Assembly: GCA_035650495.1 (NCBI GenBank) | Contig: DASRHK010000027.1 | Location: 4,595-68,594, forward strand | DNA: 64,000 bases | Reading direction: 5' to 3' | Source: DASRHK01 sp035650495 | Lineage (GTDB): Bacteria; Pseudomonadota; Gammaproteobacteria; Nevskiales; Nevskiaceae | Shown: piece by piece, positions 27,801 to 40,042 of the stretch | How positions within the stretch are numbered: position 1 is the stretch's first letter | Layout: each line of letters starts with the position of its first letter | Translations under genes and position numbers: made by a program | Notes under the pieces: model-generated | What the model saw: the letters and a program-made list of their open reading frames with translations, nothing else | Databases searched by the model: none | What the model was told of the DNA's origin: nothing

Positions 27801-28499
27801 TTAGCGAAACGTCAGCAGCGCCGGATCGCGCGCCATCTCCAGATGGGTGACGTTGTTGAAGCCGAGCAGCGAAAGGCCGCGGCGTCCGAGCTTGAAGCGA
27901 TGGACGCTGGCGTTGTAGATGCGCCAGTTGAGACGGAACGCGTGATGCGCGTCGACCTTCAGCGCCTCGCGCAGCGCGGCGGTGATCATGCCGCCGGAGG
28001 TGAAGATCACGACCGTCTCCGCATCCGGCGGTGCGACCTCGCGCAAGCCGGCGATGCAGCGGGCGCAGAAATCGTCGAAGGTCTCCAGCGCCGATTCGCC
28101 GTGCGGCTTGCTGGTGATCCACGCAGCGATGATCAGCTCGAAGAACTGCTGGAACTTCGCGCGATCGGTGAACAGCTCGCGCTTCTGCACGGAGAACTCC
28201 GGGTGCTCCTTCGCGATCAGCGGGAGATACGCGCGGATCACCGCGTCCGCGTTGTACTCGTTGAAGCCGGCGTGCTCGCGGATCGACGTCGGATCGCGCT
28301 GGAGCGCGCGCAGGACCTCCTCGCCGGTGCGCCGCTGGCGCGACATCGCGCCGGAGTAGGCGGCGTCGAAGGTGAACTCCAGCGTCGCGAGATGGCCGCC
28401 GAGGATGCGCGACTGCCGCTCGCCGATCTCGGAGAGAACGTCGTAGTCGTGCTTGCCGAAGGACGCCTGGCCGTGACGGACCAGGACGAGCGTCGTCAC
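27801..28499 (-). CDS. histidine phosphatase family protein
   Basis: A 232-residue protein of the phosphoglycerate-mutase/SixA superfamily. The phosphohistidine motif is VRHGQASFG at the N-terminus, with the Arg in AYSGAMSRQRRT. The second catalytic His, normally in an S/T-H-G-G block, appears as FTSGGMI with Ser instead of His, so activity may be altered or the active site arranged differently. Substrate unknown. Same strand as the phosphotransferase, 12 bp upstream of it. Confidence 0.88.
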   Translation of the reverse strand: MTTLVLVRHGQASFGKHDYDVLSEIGERQSRILGGHLATLEFTFDAAYSGAMSRQRRTGEEVLRALQRDPTSIREHAGFNEYNADAVIRAYLPLIAKEHPEFSVQKRELFTDRAKFQQFFELIIAAWITSKPHGESALETFDDFCARCIAGLREVAPPDAETVVIFTSGGMITAALREALKVDAHHAFRLNWRIYNASVHRFKLGRRGLSLLGFNNVTHLEMARDPALLTFR

Positions 28500-28509
28500 T
28501 TCGACGTCT

Positions 28510-29499
28510 TTACTGGACCGTCACCGGGCCCGCGAGCTTGCGCCCGAGGATCTTGCCCTGCGCGTCCTTCAGGTCCGCCGACAGCGAGACGTTGTACTTG
28601 CCCGGCGTCATGCCTTTGTAGACGAGCATCTTCGGGCTCGAGCCGAGCTCCCAGTGGCCGGCTGCGGGCTTGCCGCTCGCGTCAGTGACCTTGATCCAGT
28701 TCGCGACGCCTGGGCTCGCGAACGTGCCGGTGAACAACAGCGCGATGCCTTTGCCGCCGGCGGCCTGACCGACGTAAGTGAGATTGAGCTTGCGCGGATC
28801 CTGTTCCTTCGGGTCGCCCCACCAGCGCGCGGGAACATCCGGCGTCGCCTTCGGCGACGACGCAGCCGCAGTCGTCGCGGCGGGCGCGGGCGCCGGCTTT
28901 GCCGCAGGCGCAGGCGTTGGCTTTGGCGCGGGAGCAGGCGCGGGTTTCGGCGCGGGCGTGGGCGCGGGCTTCGGCGCTTCAGCCCTCGGTTCCGGGGCCG
29001 GCTTCGGCGCAGGCTCCGGGTTGGGCTGAGGCGCAGGTTTTGCAGGCGCGGATTTCGGACTCGCCGTCATCGCCGGTTCGGGGACGAGCAGCTGCGACGA
29101 GGAAGACGGCGGCGTCGCCGACGCGGTCGTGTTCTCCGGCTTCGATTCGGGTTGCGCGGGTGCGCTCGGCGGCGGCGAGGCTGCCGCAGTCTCCGCGGGC
29201 TTCGGCTGCTCGGCAGGTGCAGCAGGCGCGCTCGAAGGCTTCGCTTCGGCAGGCGGCGGGGCTGCTTCGGCGGTCTTCGCCATCTCGCTCGACGGCGCGG
29301 CGTTGGGCGGCGCTTCCTTCTGCTTCGGCGGCGGCGCGTTCTCGTCGATGGTCTTGCCGAACACCTCGTCGGCGGACGCGGTCTCGTTGACGACCGGCGC
29401 GGCCTCCTTCTTCGGCATCATCTTCTCGAGGCCGTAATAGACGCCGACCGCTGCCGCGACCGTACCCACCACGACGATCACGGCCTTGAAGTTCGCCAT
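28510..29499 (-). CDS. membrane-anchored Pro/Ala/Lys-rich periplasmic protein
   Basis: A 329-residue protein starting at the ATG at 29499, with GGAG 7 nt upstream. One N-terminal transmembrane helix (about 5-25, VIVVVGTVAAAVGVYYGL), then about 180 residues of Pro/Ala/Glu/Lys repeats (PAPKPAPAPAP-type units, about 110-215), then a compact C-terminal domain of about 110 residues starting WWGDPKEQDPRKLN that looks beta-rich. The repeats suggest a stalk across the periplasm, as in TonB-like or SPOR proteins, but no TonB or SPOR domain is recognised. Function unknown. Confidence 0.75.
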   Translation of the reverse strand: MANFKAVIVVVGTVAAAVGVYYGLEKMMPKKEAAPVVNETASADEVFGKTIDENAPPPKQKEAPPNAAPSSEMAKTAEAAPPPAEAKPSSAPAAPAEQPKPAETAAASPPPSAPAQPESKPENTTASATPPSSSSQLLVPEPAMTASPKSAPAKPAPQPNPEPAPKPAPEPRAEAPKPAPTPAPKPAPAPAPKPTPAPAAKPAPAPAATTAAASSPKATPDVPARWWGDPKEQDPRKLNLTYVGQAAGGKGIALLFTGTFASPGVANWIKVTDASGKPAAGHWELGSSPKMLVYKGMTPGKYNVSLSADLKDAQGKILGRKLAGPVTVQ

Positions 29500-29547
29500 C
29501 TGGTTTCTCCGTTCTACTCGTTCGAATGATTCGGACCGCAGCGGCCG

Positions 29548-29575
29548 TTCAATTGTAGCCAAGCTGCGCGATAAT
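29548..29575 (+). promoter_or_regulatory. candidate divergent promoters between membrane protein and fabG-like gene
   Basis: Forward: TTCAAT (29548-29553), 16 bp, GATAAT (29570-29575). Reverse: a TACAAT -10 (complement of 29552-29557) with TTGATC 19 bp upstream on that strand. The two would overlap and could interfere with each other. Confidence 0.4.
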
Positions 29576-29620
29576 AGATCAATCCATCCGGACCTCATCA
29601 GGCGCAAGTCCCAGGCGACC

Positions 29621-31054
29621 ATGAACGACCGCTATCTCGAGCTCTCCCAATCGGGCTGGGGCAAGTCGATGCTGGAAATGTTCGGATTGCCCACGCCGCC
29701 GCGTCTCGCGCGCGCCGAAGGCGGCTGGCAGGACCGGCCCTTCGACGGCCAGGCGATCCTGGTCGGCGCCGCGTCGAGCGCGGAAGCTTGTGAGCCGCTG
29801 CTGCGCGCGCTCGACGAGGCCGGCGCCAAGCTGCGCGTCGTCACCGAGCTGCCCGGCCTCGCGCCGCTGAAGAAGGCCGCGGGCACGCTCAAGCTCAACC
29901 TCGCGACCAATCCGCAGCCCGCGGAAGGCGCCGATCGCGCGTTCGCCGTCGTCTTCGACGCCACTGGCATCGCCGGCCCGGATCAGCTGCGCGAGCTCTA
30001 CGATTTCGTGCAGCCGCAGGTGGCGGCGATCCCGTCGAACGGTCGCGTGCTGATCATCGGCCGCGCGCCGGATGAAGCCGACTCGCCCGCGGCCTCCGCA
30101 GCTGCGGCCGCGCTCATCGGATTTGCGAAGAGCCTCGGCAAGGAGATCGGCCGCAAGGGCACGACGGTCAATGTGATCCACCTCGAGAACGGCGCCGACG
30201 CCAATGCGGCCGGGCCGATCCGGTTCCTGCTGTCGAAGCATTCCGCGTACATCAGTGGCCAGGTGTTGCGCGTCGGCCAGGCAACGCGCGGCTCGACGTC
30301 GCGAGGCTGGTCGCAAGTGCTCGGTGGCAAGAGCGCGCTCGTCACCGGCGCGGCCCGCGGCATCGGTGCGTCGATCGCCGAGACGCTCGCACGCGAAGGG
30401 GCGCACGTGATCGGCGTGGATCATCCGACGCAGGAAGGCGCGCTCGCCGAAACGATGGCGAAGGTCGCCGGCAGCGGCATCGCCGTCGACATCACTGCCA
30501 AGGACGCGCCGGATCGCATCGCGAAGGCGGTGGCGGGCAATGGCACGTCGGGCGGGATCGACCTCGTCGTCCACAACGCCGGCGTCACGCGCGACAAGAT
30601 GCTGCGCAACATGCCGCCGCACCTGTGGGACATGGTGCTGCAGGTGAATCTCGCATCGATCCTGCGCATGAACGAGCGCTTCATGGACGGCACGCTCAAG
30701 CAGGGCGCGCGCATGGTCTGCATCTCGTCGATCGGCGGCATCGGCGGCAATGCGGGCCAGACCAATTACGGCGCGACCAAGGCGGGCATCATCGGCTACG
30801 TCGCCGCGCTCGCCGATCAGATGGCGAAGCAGGGCGGTGCGGTGAACGCCGTCGCGCCCGGATTCATCGAGACCCAGATGACTGCGCAGATGCCATTCGG
30901 TCCGCGCGAGGTCGGACGCCGTCTCGCGTCGCTCGGGCAGGGCGGCTTGCCGATCGATATCGCCGAAGCGGTGATGTTCCTCGGCAGCTCGCATGCGGCC
31001 GGCGTCAACGGTCAGACGCTGCGCGTGTGCGGTCAGAACTTCTTCGGAGCGTGA
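29621..31054 (+). CDS. 3-oxoacyl-ACP reductase, long FabG4-type
   Basis: A 477-residue protein made of two Rossmann-like halves. The N-terminal half (about 1-215) is a degenerate flavodoxin-like domain; the C-terminal half (about 225-477) is a complete SDR with [17 protein letters not shown], the catalytic Ser in CISSIGG and YGATK, ending [19 protein letters not shown]. This architecture is that of high-molecular-weight FabG (FabG4), which reduces 3-oxoacyl thioesters. Start at 29621 chosen because homology begins at [15 protein letters not shown]. It overlaps ribA by 1 nt. Confidence 0.9.
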   Translation: MNDRYLELSQSGWGKSMLEMFGLPTPPRLARAEGGWQDRPFDGQAILVGAASSAEACEPLLRALDEAGAKLRVVTELPGLAPLKKAAGTLKLNLATNPQPAEGADRAFAVVFDATGIAGPDQLRELYDFVQPQVAAIPSNGRVLIIGRAPDEADSPAASAAAAALIGFAKSLGKEIGRKGTTVNVIHLENGADANAAGPIRFLLSKHSAYISGQVLRVGQATRGSTSRGWSQVLGGKSALVTGAARGIGASIAETLAREGAHVIGVDHPTQEGALAETMAKVAGSGIAVDITAKDAPDRIAKAVAGNGTSGGIDLVVHNAGVTRDKMLRNMPPHLWDMVLQVNLASILRMNERFMDGTLKQGARMVCISSIGGIGGNAGQTNYGATKAGIIGYVAALADQMAKQGGAVNAVAPGFIETQMTAQMPFGPREVGRRLASLGQGGLPIDIAEAVMFLGSSHAAGVNGQTLRVCGQNFFGA

Positions 31055-31677
31055 TGGCAACGGCCACGCGAGTGATCGAGACGCCGGCGCCGCTCAAGCC
31101 GATCGCGACGGCGAGCCTGCCGACGCCATTCGCGGAATTCGCGATGACCGTCTATCAATCGCCCGAAGGCAAGGAGCATCTCGCGCTCGTGCTCGGCGAC
31201 GTCAACGACGGCGCGCCGCCGCTGATCCGGATCCATTCCGAATGCCTCACCGGCGACGCGCTGTTCTCGCTGCGCTGTGATTGCGGCTTCCAGCTCGAGC
31301 ACGCGCTGCAGCGCATCGCCACGGAAGGTCGTGGCGCGGTGCTGTATCTGCGCCAGGAGGGCCGCGGCATCGGGCTCGCGAACAAGATCAAGGCGTATGC
31401 GCTGCAGGATCACGGCGCGGACACCGTCGAGGCGAACGCGCATCTCGGATTCCCCGCGGATTTGCGCGACTATCAGCCCGCGGTCGACATCCTGCGCGAC
31501 CTGCACGTGAGCAAGGTGCGCTTGATGACGAACAATCCACGCAAGGTCGATGCGCTGGCGAAAGCCGGCATCGAAGTGGTCGAGCGCATCCCGGTCCAGT
31601 GCGGCCGCAATCCGCACAACGAGGAATACCTGCACACCAAGGCCGACAAGCTCGGCCATCTCCTGCAGAAGCAATGA
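31054..31677 (+). CDS. ribA: GTP cyclohydrolase II
   Basis: First step of riboflavin synthesis from GTP. 207 residues with zinc ligands in [20 protein letters not shown] (three Cys), the [16 protein letters not shown] loop, and [11 protein letters not shown]. It is a stand-alone RibA without a RibB domain. GGAG precedes the ATG, which shares its A with the upstream stop (TGATG); the 3' end overlaps the next gene by ATGA. Confidence 0.96.
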   Translation: MATATRVIETPAPLKPIATASLPTPFAEFAMTVYQSPEGKEHLALVLGDVNDGAPPLIRIHSECLTGDALFSLRCDCGFQLEHALQRIATEGRGAVLYLRQEGRGIGLANKIKAYALQDHGADTVEANAHLGFPADLRDYQPAVDILRDLHVSKVRLMTNNPRKVDALAKAGIEVVERIPVQCGRNPHNEEYLHTKADKLGHLLQKQ

Positions 31678-33677
31678 GCCCACCGCCGCCTGCACTCGAC
31701 AAGGCGCGCGGAGTTCTTCGTGAGCTTGGATCGCTGACCTATCAGACCTACCAGGTCTCGCGCGGCTTCGTGCCGCTGGTCAATCTGCTCACGCACGAGA
31801 ACGACGTCACGCGCGAGGAGCTGTCGGCGGCGATCGACAAGATCTTCGACGGGCTGTATCGCCATCCGATCACGCGCAGCGCGGAGCGCATCACGCAATA
31901 CCTGCGCGCCAAAAGGCTCATCCCGAACGAGCAGTCGACTGAAGAGCTGATCCGCTTCGTCGTCGATCAGTTGATCCAGCGCTCCCCGGTGCCGGTGCCC
32001 GAAGCGATCGTCGAGGAGTTCTGGCGCTTCTTCAACGAGCTGTTCTCCTCGCCAGAGCTCAAAGGCCTGGGCGAGCTCACGCTCGACATGGTGCGGCTCG
32101 TCATCCACACCTACGAATCGCTGCTCGTGGAAGTGGTGAACCTGCTCAAGGCGGGTCGGCGCTTCAATCAATGGCAGCTCAACGAGCTGCTCCGTCGCGC
32201 GCAGCTGATCCGCGGCGACGTGGGCATCGTGCGACGGCAGATCAAGGCAATCCGCTACATCCGGCCGTTCTTCCAGGCCGATCCGAAGGATTTCGCAACG
32301 CAGGCGAAGATCGTCGCGCAGATGGTGCGCGAGTTCGGGCCGTTCTTCATCAAGATGGCGCAGGCCGCTGCGGCGAACGCCGACTTCCTGCCGGAAGAGA
32401 TCGCCTCCGAGCTCGCCGTCTTCCACGAAGACGTCGCGCCGATGACGGAAGACGAGGTGCTGCAGGCCTTCCAGGAAACGCACGGCAAGCCGCCGCATCA
32501 GCTCTACATGGGCTTCGACGCGGCGCGGCCGGTGCGCTCCGGATCGATCGGCTCGATTTACGTCGCGAAGAAGCCGTTCATCGAGGAAGGTGTCGAAGTG
32601 CTGCGGCCGGTGGTGATCAAGGTCGGGCGGCACAACATCGATCGCGAATTCCTGATCGGCAAGATGGTGCTCGGGCTTGCGATCATGTCGTCGCAGTACT
32701 GGGCGCCGCACACCAAGCTCGCGCCGTTCCTGCGCGCGCTGCAGTTGCAGGTCGACGAGTTCATCGCCGGTTTCACTCAGGAGCTCGACTTCGCCGAGGA
32801 GGCGCGCAATCACGAGCGCTTCTTCCTGCGCTCGCTGCGCAGCAAGAGCTGGAGCGTGCCGCGGCTCTATGGGTCGACCAGCCGCATCATCGAGATGGAA
32901 TACCTGTCCGACGCGACGAGCCTCGCGAAAGCGCTCGGGCGGTTGCCGCGCCGCGAGCGCCGGCGCTTCCAGTCGCAGGTCGCGCAGCAGCTGCTCTACA
33001 CCGTGCTGTCGCACATCTTCATGTACCAGGAGATGCACGGCGATCTGCATCCCGGGAACATCATGATCGGCGCCGACGGCGCGCTGCACCTGATCGACTG
33101 GGGCAACGTGGTGCCGCTCGAGGGCAAATGGGGCGCGGTGTGGGAATACCTCACCGGCGCGATCACCGCGGACCTCGATCTGCTCACGGACGCGCTGATC
33201 CAGGTGAGCACGACGCCCGACGAGAATCGCGCGCGGCGCGACGAGATCCACGCTGCGCTCGCCGAGACGCTGAAGAAAAAGGGGGTGACGCCGCTGACGC
33301 GTCGCAACTTCCTGCTCGAGTTGAAGCGCGGCGGAGTTGCGGGCCTGCACACCCGCGGCCAGACGATCCTGCATCTGATGTCGAACACCCAGCACGCCGG
33401 CGTCGTCATCAAGAAGGAATACCTGCATCTGTCGCGCGCGCTGATGGCGGCGGCGGGCAGCTTCGGCACGCTCTACGAAAAATCGCCGAAGCGGCTCTTG
33501 ATGCTCGACCTCGCGTTCGGCCTCGCGCGGCTGCCGTGGAAGCTGGCGCGCGACATCACGTTCGCCGAAGTCTCGTTCTGGCGCGCGCGCATGGCGAGGC
33601 TGCTGCCGCTGCCGAAGGTGCTGCGCGATCGGCTCGCGCCGCCGTCGGTGCTGGCGCTCCAGCAGATCCAGGCTTGA
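31674..33677 (+). CDS. UbiB/ABC1/AarF-like atypical kinase
   Basis: A 667-residue protein with an N-terminal helical region of about 200 residues, then an AarF/UbiB-type kinase-like domain. Recognisable motifs: [16 protein letters not shown] in place of the usual KxGQ helix, GSIGSIYVA as nucleotide loop, VVIKVG (Lys), [13 protein letters not shown], the catalytic HGDLHPGNI (about residue 456) and LIDWGN in place of DFG. The family supports ubiquinone synthesis or lipid handling. The length and the altered KMAQ and GSIGS motifs differ from true UbiB, so I call it UbiB-like only. No obvious C-terminal membrane helices. ATGA overlap with ribA, TTGA overlap with pyrD. Confidence 0.85.
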   Translation: MSPPPPALDKARGVLRELGSLTYQTYQVSRGFVPLVNLLTHENDVTREELSAAIDKIFDGLYRHPITRSAERITQYLRAKRLIPNEQSTEELIRFVVDQLIQRSPVPVPEAIVEEFWRFFNELFSSPELKGLGELTLDMVRLVIHTYESLLVEVVNLLKAGRRFNQWQLNELLRRAQLIRGDVGIVRRQIKAIRYIRPFFQADPKDFATQAKIVAQMVREFGPFFIKMAQAAAANADFLPEEIASELAVFHEDVAPMTEDEVLQAFQETHGKPPHQLYMGFDAARPVRSGSIGSIYVAKKPFIEEGVEVLRPVVIKVGRHNIDREFLIGKMVLGLAIMSSQYWAPHTKLAPFLRALQLQVDEFIAGFTQELDFAEEARNHERFFLRSLRSKSWSVPRLYGSTSRIIEMEYLSDATSLAKALGRLPRRERRRFQSQVAQQLLYTVLSHIFMYQEMHGDLHPGNIMIGADGALHLIDWGNVVPLEGKWGAVWEYLTGAITADLDLLTDALIQVSTTPDENRARRDEIHAALAETLKKKGVTPLTRRNFLLELKRGGVAGLHTRGQTILHLMSNTQHAGVVIKKEYLHLSRALMAAAGSFGTLYEKSPKRLLMLDLAFGLARLPWKLARDITFAEVSFWRARMARLLPLPKVLRDRLAPPSVLALQQIQA

Positions 33678-34729
33678 GCCTTTACGCGCTCGCGCGCACG
33701 GCGCTCTTCAAGCTCGATGCGGAGCAGGCGCACGAGCTCACGATCGAAACCTTCCGCCGCGCGCCGAAGCTCGCGACCGCTGCATTCGCCGGCAACGCGG
33801 TCGACGATCCGGTCGATCTGCTCGGCATCCGCTTCGCCAATCGCGTCGGGCTCGCCGCCGGGCTCGACAAGAACGCCGAGTGTCTCGACGCGTGGTCGCG
33901 GCTGGGCTTCGGCTTCGTCGAGATCGGCACGGTCACGCCGCGCGCGCAGCCGGGCAATCCGAAGCCGCGCATGTTCCGCTTGCCGAGGCACGAAGCACTG
34001 ATCAATCGGCTCGGCTTCAACAACAAGGGCGCGGACTACGTGCTCGCGCGGATCCGCGAGTCCTCGTATCGCGGCGTGCTCGGCGTGAACCTCGGCAAGA
34101 ACTTCGACACGCCCAACGAGCGCGCGGCAGACGATTACGTCGCCGGCTTGCGCAAGCTCTACAGCGTCGCGTCGTACGTGACGATCAACGTCTCGTCGCC
34201 GAACACCAAAGGCCTGCGCGACCTGCAAGGGCAGGCGGCGCTGCGCACGCTGCTCGCGGCCATCACGATGGAGCGCGCGCGTCTCGCCGACGCCCACGGC
34301 AAGCGCGTTCCCTTGCTGCTGAAGATCGCGCCCGATCTGTCGGACGTCCAGATCGCCGAGGCCGCCGAGGTCGCGCGAGCGTCCGGGATCGACGGAATGA
34401 TCGCGACCAACACGACGATTGCGCGACCGGGGCTTGAGCGCGAGCCGCTCGCCAGTGAAACCGGCGGCCTGTCCGGCGCGCCGTTGCGCCGCATGTCGAC
34501 CGAAGTCCTGCGCAAGCTGCGCGCCCGGGTGGGCAAGGACTTCCCGCTGATCGGAGTCGGTGGGATCACCAGCGCCGAGGCGGCGACCGAACGCGTCGAC
34601 GCGGGCGCCGATCTCGTGCAGGTCTACACGGGCTTCATCTACCGCGGACCGCCGCTCGTGCGCGAATGCGCGCTCGCCCTCAAGAGGAAAGCGGCGTCAA
34701 AGTTGCCGGGGGCAGGGGGTTCCCTGTAA
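33674..34729 (+). CDS. pyrD: dihydroorotate dehydrogenase (quinone), class 2
   Basis: Membrane-associated FMN enzyme of pyrimidine synthesis that passes electrons to quinone. 351 residues: the amphipathic N-terminal helices ([21 protein letters not shown]) needed for quinone binding, GLAAGLDKN, FNNKGAD, NVSSPNTKGLRDLQ with the catalytic Ser, GGLSG and GVGGI. It starts with TTG at 33674, overlapping the previous stop (TTGA), which keeps the N-terminal domain intact. Confidence 0.96.
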   Translation: MSLYALARTALFKLDAEQAHELTIETFRRAPKLATAAFAGNAVDDPVDLLGIRFANRVGLAAGLDKNAECLDAWSRLGFGFVEIGTVTPRAQPGNPKPRMFRLPRHEALINRLGFNNKGADYVLARIRESSYRGVLGVNLGKNFDTPNERAADDYVAGLRKLYSVASYVTINVSSPNTKGLRDLQGQAALRTLLAAITMERARLADAHGKRVPLLLKIAPDLSDVQIAEAAEVARASGIDGMIATNTTIARPGLEREPLASETGGLSGAPLRRMSTEVLRKLRARVGKDFPLIGVGGITSAEAATERVDAGADLVQVYTGFIYRGPPLVRECALALKRKAASKLPGAGGSL

Positions 34730-34730
34730 A
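34703..34730 (+). promoter_or_regulatory. candidate promoter of the OmpA-family gene
   Basis: TTGCCG (34703-34708), 16 bp, TGTAAA (34725-34730), overlapping the 3' end of pyrD, gives a leader of about 68 nt. AGGACAGG lies just before the ATG at 34805. Confidence 0.45.
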
Positions 34731-34804
34731 TTCCGCGCATTCCATAAGAACAACATTCGTCAGCAGTTTCCGATCACAGCAGTCAGGGGTTACAGGACAG
34801 GTCC

Positions 34805-36037
34805 ATGAGCAAAATGCTTCGGGGTGCACTGTTGGCTTGCGGCACGGTGTGGGCGGGCCAGGCGGCTGCGGTCAACACCGAGAACTACGACATTCCGTAC
34901 GTGGCTGCGATGGGCAGCTACGTCATTCCCGACAGCGTGCGCGACAACGACGGCGGCTGGGGCTTCGACGCGCTGTTCGGCGTGCCGCTGGGAGACTGGT
35001 TCCCGATCTCCGGCTCGGCGGCCGAGATCAATTTCTTCGACAACAACCTCAAGCGCACGATCGACAACAACAACAATTACCAGACCGGCATCATGGTCGA
35101 CTGGGTCAAGGACTTCGGCCTCTACGGCTGGCCCAAGAACGGCGTGATGAGCTGGGCGCCGGACTTCAAGCCGTTCACGGTCCTCGGCATCGGCGCGGTG
35201 CAGGACGACGTGCTCGGCACCAAGCACGGCGTGTTCGGCTTCGAGGGCGGCGCCGGCGTCATCGCGACGCTGCCGTGGTGGGGCTGGGCGATCCGCACCG
35301 ACATCCGTCTCGTCGGCCAGGTCAACAACAAGTCCGTGCCCGATCACGACGTGCTGGTCGACTATCGCTTCAACCTCGGCCTGCAGATTCCGCTCACGCC
35401 GTTCTTCGATCGCAACCTCGCGGTCACGCCGGCGAAGGAGTGCGACGTCGCGGTGGTGAATCCGGTCACCGGTCGCAGCGACTGCGCGACGGACTCGGAT
35501 CACGACGGCGTGCCGGACACGCTCGACAAGTGCCCCGGCACTGCGCCCGGCACGCCGGTCGACGCGAATGGCTGCCCGACCAACTCCAGCGGCGCCGACT
35601 CCGATCACGACGGCGTCTCCGACGCCAGCGACGTCTGCCCGAACACGCCGGCCGGCATGAAGGTCGACAGCGTCGGCTGCGCGGTGTCGCAGACCGTCGT
35701 GCTCACCGACGTGCGCTTCAAGCTCGACTCGGCCGAGCTGACCGACGAGGCGAAGGGCACGCTCGACAACGTCGCCAAGGCGCTCGAGAGCCAGAAGAAC
35801 ATCTCGGTCGAGGTCGACGGCTACGCCGACAACATGGGCTCGCCGAAGTACAACGAGGAGCTCTCGCAGAAGCGCGCCGAGTCGGTGAAGGAATATCTGG
35901 TGGGCAAGGGCGTCGATGGCTCGCGCCTGGCGGCCAAGGGCTTCGGCGAGAAGAAGCCGGTCGTCTCGAACGACACCGAAGCGGGCCGCGAGATGAACCG
36001 CCGCGTGGAGTTCAAGGTCACCATCCAGGGCGCCTGA
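34805..36037 (+). CDS. OmpA-family outer-membrane protein with thrombospondin type 3 repeats
   Basis: A 410-residue protein: signal peptide (about 1-22, AAAVN), an N-terminal beta-barrel (about 23-210), a calcium-binding thrombospondin type 3 segment with two DSDHDGVxD units (about 230-290), and a C-terminal OmpA/MotB peptidoglycan-binding domain (about 298-410; VRFKLDSAELTDEAK, VDGYADNMGS, LSQKRAESVKEYL, RRVEFKV). Links outer membrane and cell wall; similar to OprF/OmpA of Betaproteobacteria. A strong terminator follows, and a separate promoter is likely, as expected for an abundant porin. Confidence 0.93.
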   Translation: MSKMLRGALLACGTVWAGQAAAVNTENYDIPYVAAMGSYVIPDSVRDNDGGWGFDALFGVPLGDWFPISGSAAEINFFDNNLKRTIDNNNNYQTGIMVDWVKDFGLYGWPKNGVMSWAPDFKPFTVLGIGAVQDDVLGTKHGVFGFEGGAGVIATLPWWGWAIRTDIRLVGQVNNKSVPDHDVLVDYRFNLGLQIPLTPFFDRNLAVTPAKECDVAVVNPVTGRSDCATDSDHDGVPDTLDKCPGTAPGTPVDANGCPTNSSGADSDHDGVSDASDVCPNTPAGMKVDSVGCAVSQTVVLTDVRFKLDSAELTDEAKGTLDNVAKALESQKNISVEVDGYADNMGSPKYNEELSQKRAESVKEYLVGKGVDGSRLAAKGFGEKKPVVSNDTEAGREMNRRVEFKVTIQGA

Positions 36038-36063
36038 TCCCGCTCGGGCTCGAAGGAATCTCG

Positions 36064-36094
36064 ACCGCCGGCCCGAAAGGCCGGCGGTTTTTTT
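36064..36094 (+). terminator. intrinsic terminator of the OmpA-family gene
   Basis: CCGCCGGCC-cgaaa-GGCCGGCGG followed by seven Ts (36088-36094): a 9-bp GC-only stem, with an additional A-T pair. The ATG of the next gene starts at 36095, immediately after the T-run. Confidence 0.95.
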
Positions 36095-36727
36095 ATGGCT
36101 GAACCGATCGCATCGCCGTGCGTCAACGTCTGCCGGCTCGACCCCGAGCAGGTCTGCGTCGGCTGCGGGCGTACGATCGAGGAAATCACGGTGTGGCCGA
36201 TCGCGGATGAGGCGACGCGCCGCCGGATCGTCCAGGACGCAGCGCGCAGGCTCGGAGGCAACATGAGCAACGACAAGCAGAAGCCGAAGGAAGAGCATCG
36301 CATCGAGCACTTCGCGCAGCGCATGACCATCCCGGTGCGCTGGGGCGACATGGATGCGCTCGGGCACGTCAACAACGTCAAGTTCTTCACCTTCGACGAG
36401 AGCGTGCGCATCGCGTATTTCGACGAGCTCGCGCGCGCCGATCGGTCGTTCATGAAGACGCACGGGATGATCCTCGCGCACATCGGCGCCGACTTCATCG
36501 CACAGCTGCACTATCCGGCGACGCTCGAGGTGGGGATCCGCGTCGCGAAGATCGGCAGATCGAGCCTGAACACGGTCGCCGCGATGTTCAGCGAGGGCAA
36601 GCTGATCGCGGTGACGAAAGGTGTGATCGTCTGGTTCGACTACGCGAACCAGAAGACGATGCCGATCCCGGAGCACGTGCGCGAGCTGATCCGCAAGCGC
36701 GAGCGGGTCGCGCCGGAGGAAGGCTGA
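36095..36727 (+). CDS. DUF1289 domain fused to acyl-CoA thioesterase (hotdog) domain
   Basis: A 210-residue frame with two parts. Residues 1-55 form a DUF1289 domain with four Cys (SPCVNVC, CVGCG), probably metal-binding. Residues 65-210 form a 4-hydroxybenzoyl-CoA thioesterase-like hotdog fold (VRWGDMDALGHVNN with the catalytic Asp). An internal ATG at 36263, with a perfect GGAGG 4 nt upstream, would yield the thioesterase alone. The first ATG lies at the end of a terminator T-run with no Shine-Dalgarno sequence. So this is either a fusion with poor initiation, or a DUF1289 protein and a separate thioesterase read in one frame. Confidence 0.8.
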   Translation: MAEPIASPCVNVCRLDPEQVCVGCGRTIEEITVWPIADEATRRRIVQDAARRLGGNMSNDKQKPKEEHRIEHFAQRMTIPVRWGDMDALGHVNNVKFFTFDESVRIAYFDELARADRSFMKTHGMILAHIGADFIAQLHYPATLEVGIRVAKIGRSSLNTVAAMFSEGKLIAVTKGVIVWFDYANQKTMPIPEHVRELIRKRERVAPEEG

Positions 36728-36728
36728 T

Positions 36729-37225
36729 CTACAGTTTCATCCCCGACAGCTCGACGACGGCTTCGGATTGCTCCCACGCGTCGTCGAACATCTTCATCAG
36801 CTCGACCACACGCTGCGTCGCGTGCGGGTAGAAATAGGCGTCCAGCCGCGTCGCGTCGGGCAGCTCGAGCATCGTCGTGCGGTCGGCGATCAGGATCTCC
36901 GGACCCTCGCGCTCACGCTTCTCCGGCGTCAGCTCGCGCAGCTTGATGCGGCTCGGGAGCTTGCGCGCGACTTCGAGGAACGGATTGCCATTGGCCGTCG
37001 CACCACGCGCGTCGGCAACGATGATGCGGACCTGCTGGCGCTCGTCGCGCAGCGCGAACTTGATGAGCGCATCGCTCAAGTCCTCGCGGGCATAGAAGCG
37101 GCGCGCGAGGCTCAGGCTGAGCAGCGCGATGGTGTGCTGCGCCGCCGCGATGACGGACGCAGCCTTCGCGCCGAAGGCGTCGGTGCCGCTGACGATCTCC
37201 CGATCCGGACGCTGGACGTCGGCCA

Positions 37226-37226
<1 letters not shown>
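36729..37226 (-). CDS. PLD-like (DUF7931-type) protein
   Basis: A 165-residue cytoplasmic protein. The order REIVSGTDAF, then FYAREDLSDALIKFAL and QQVRIIVAD, and later EILIADRTTMLEL, resembles half of a phospholipase D fold, but no HxK(x4)D catalytic motif is present, so catalysis is doubtful. Small proteins of this type sit next to purB in Betaproteobacteria. Its ATG shares a base with the purB stop (TGATG), so it is translationally coupled to purB. Confidence 0.7.
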
Positions 37227-40041
<2,815 letters not shown>

Positions 40042-40042
<1 letters not shown>

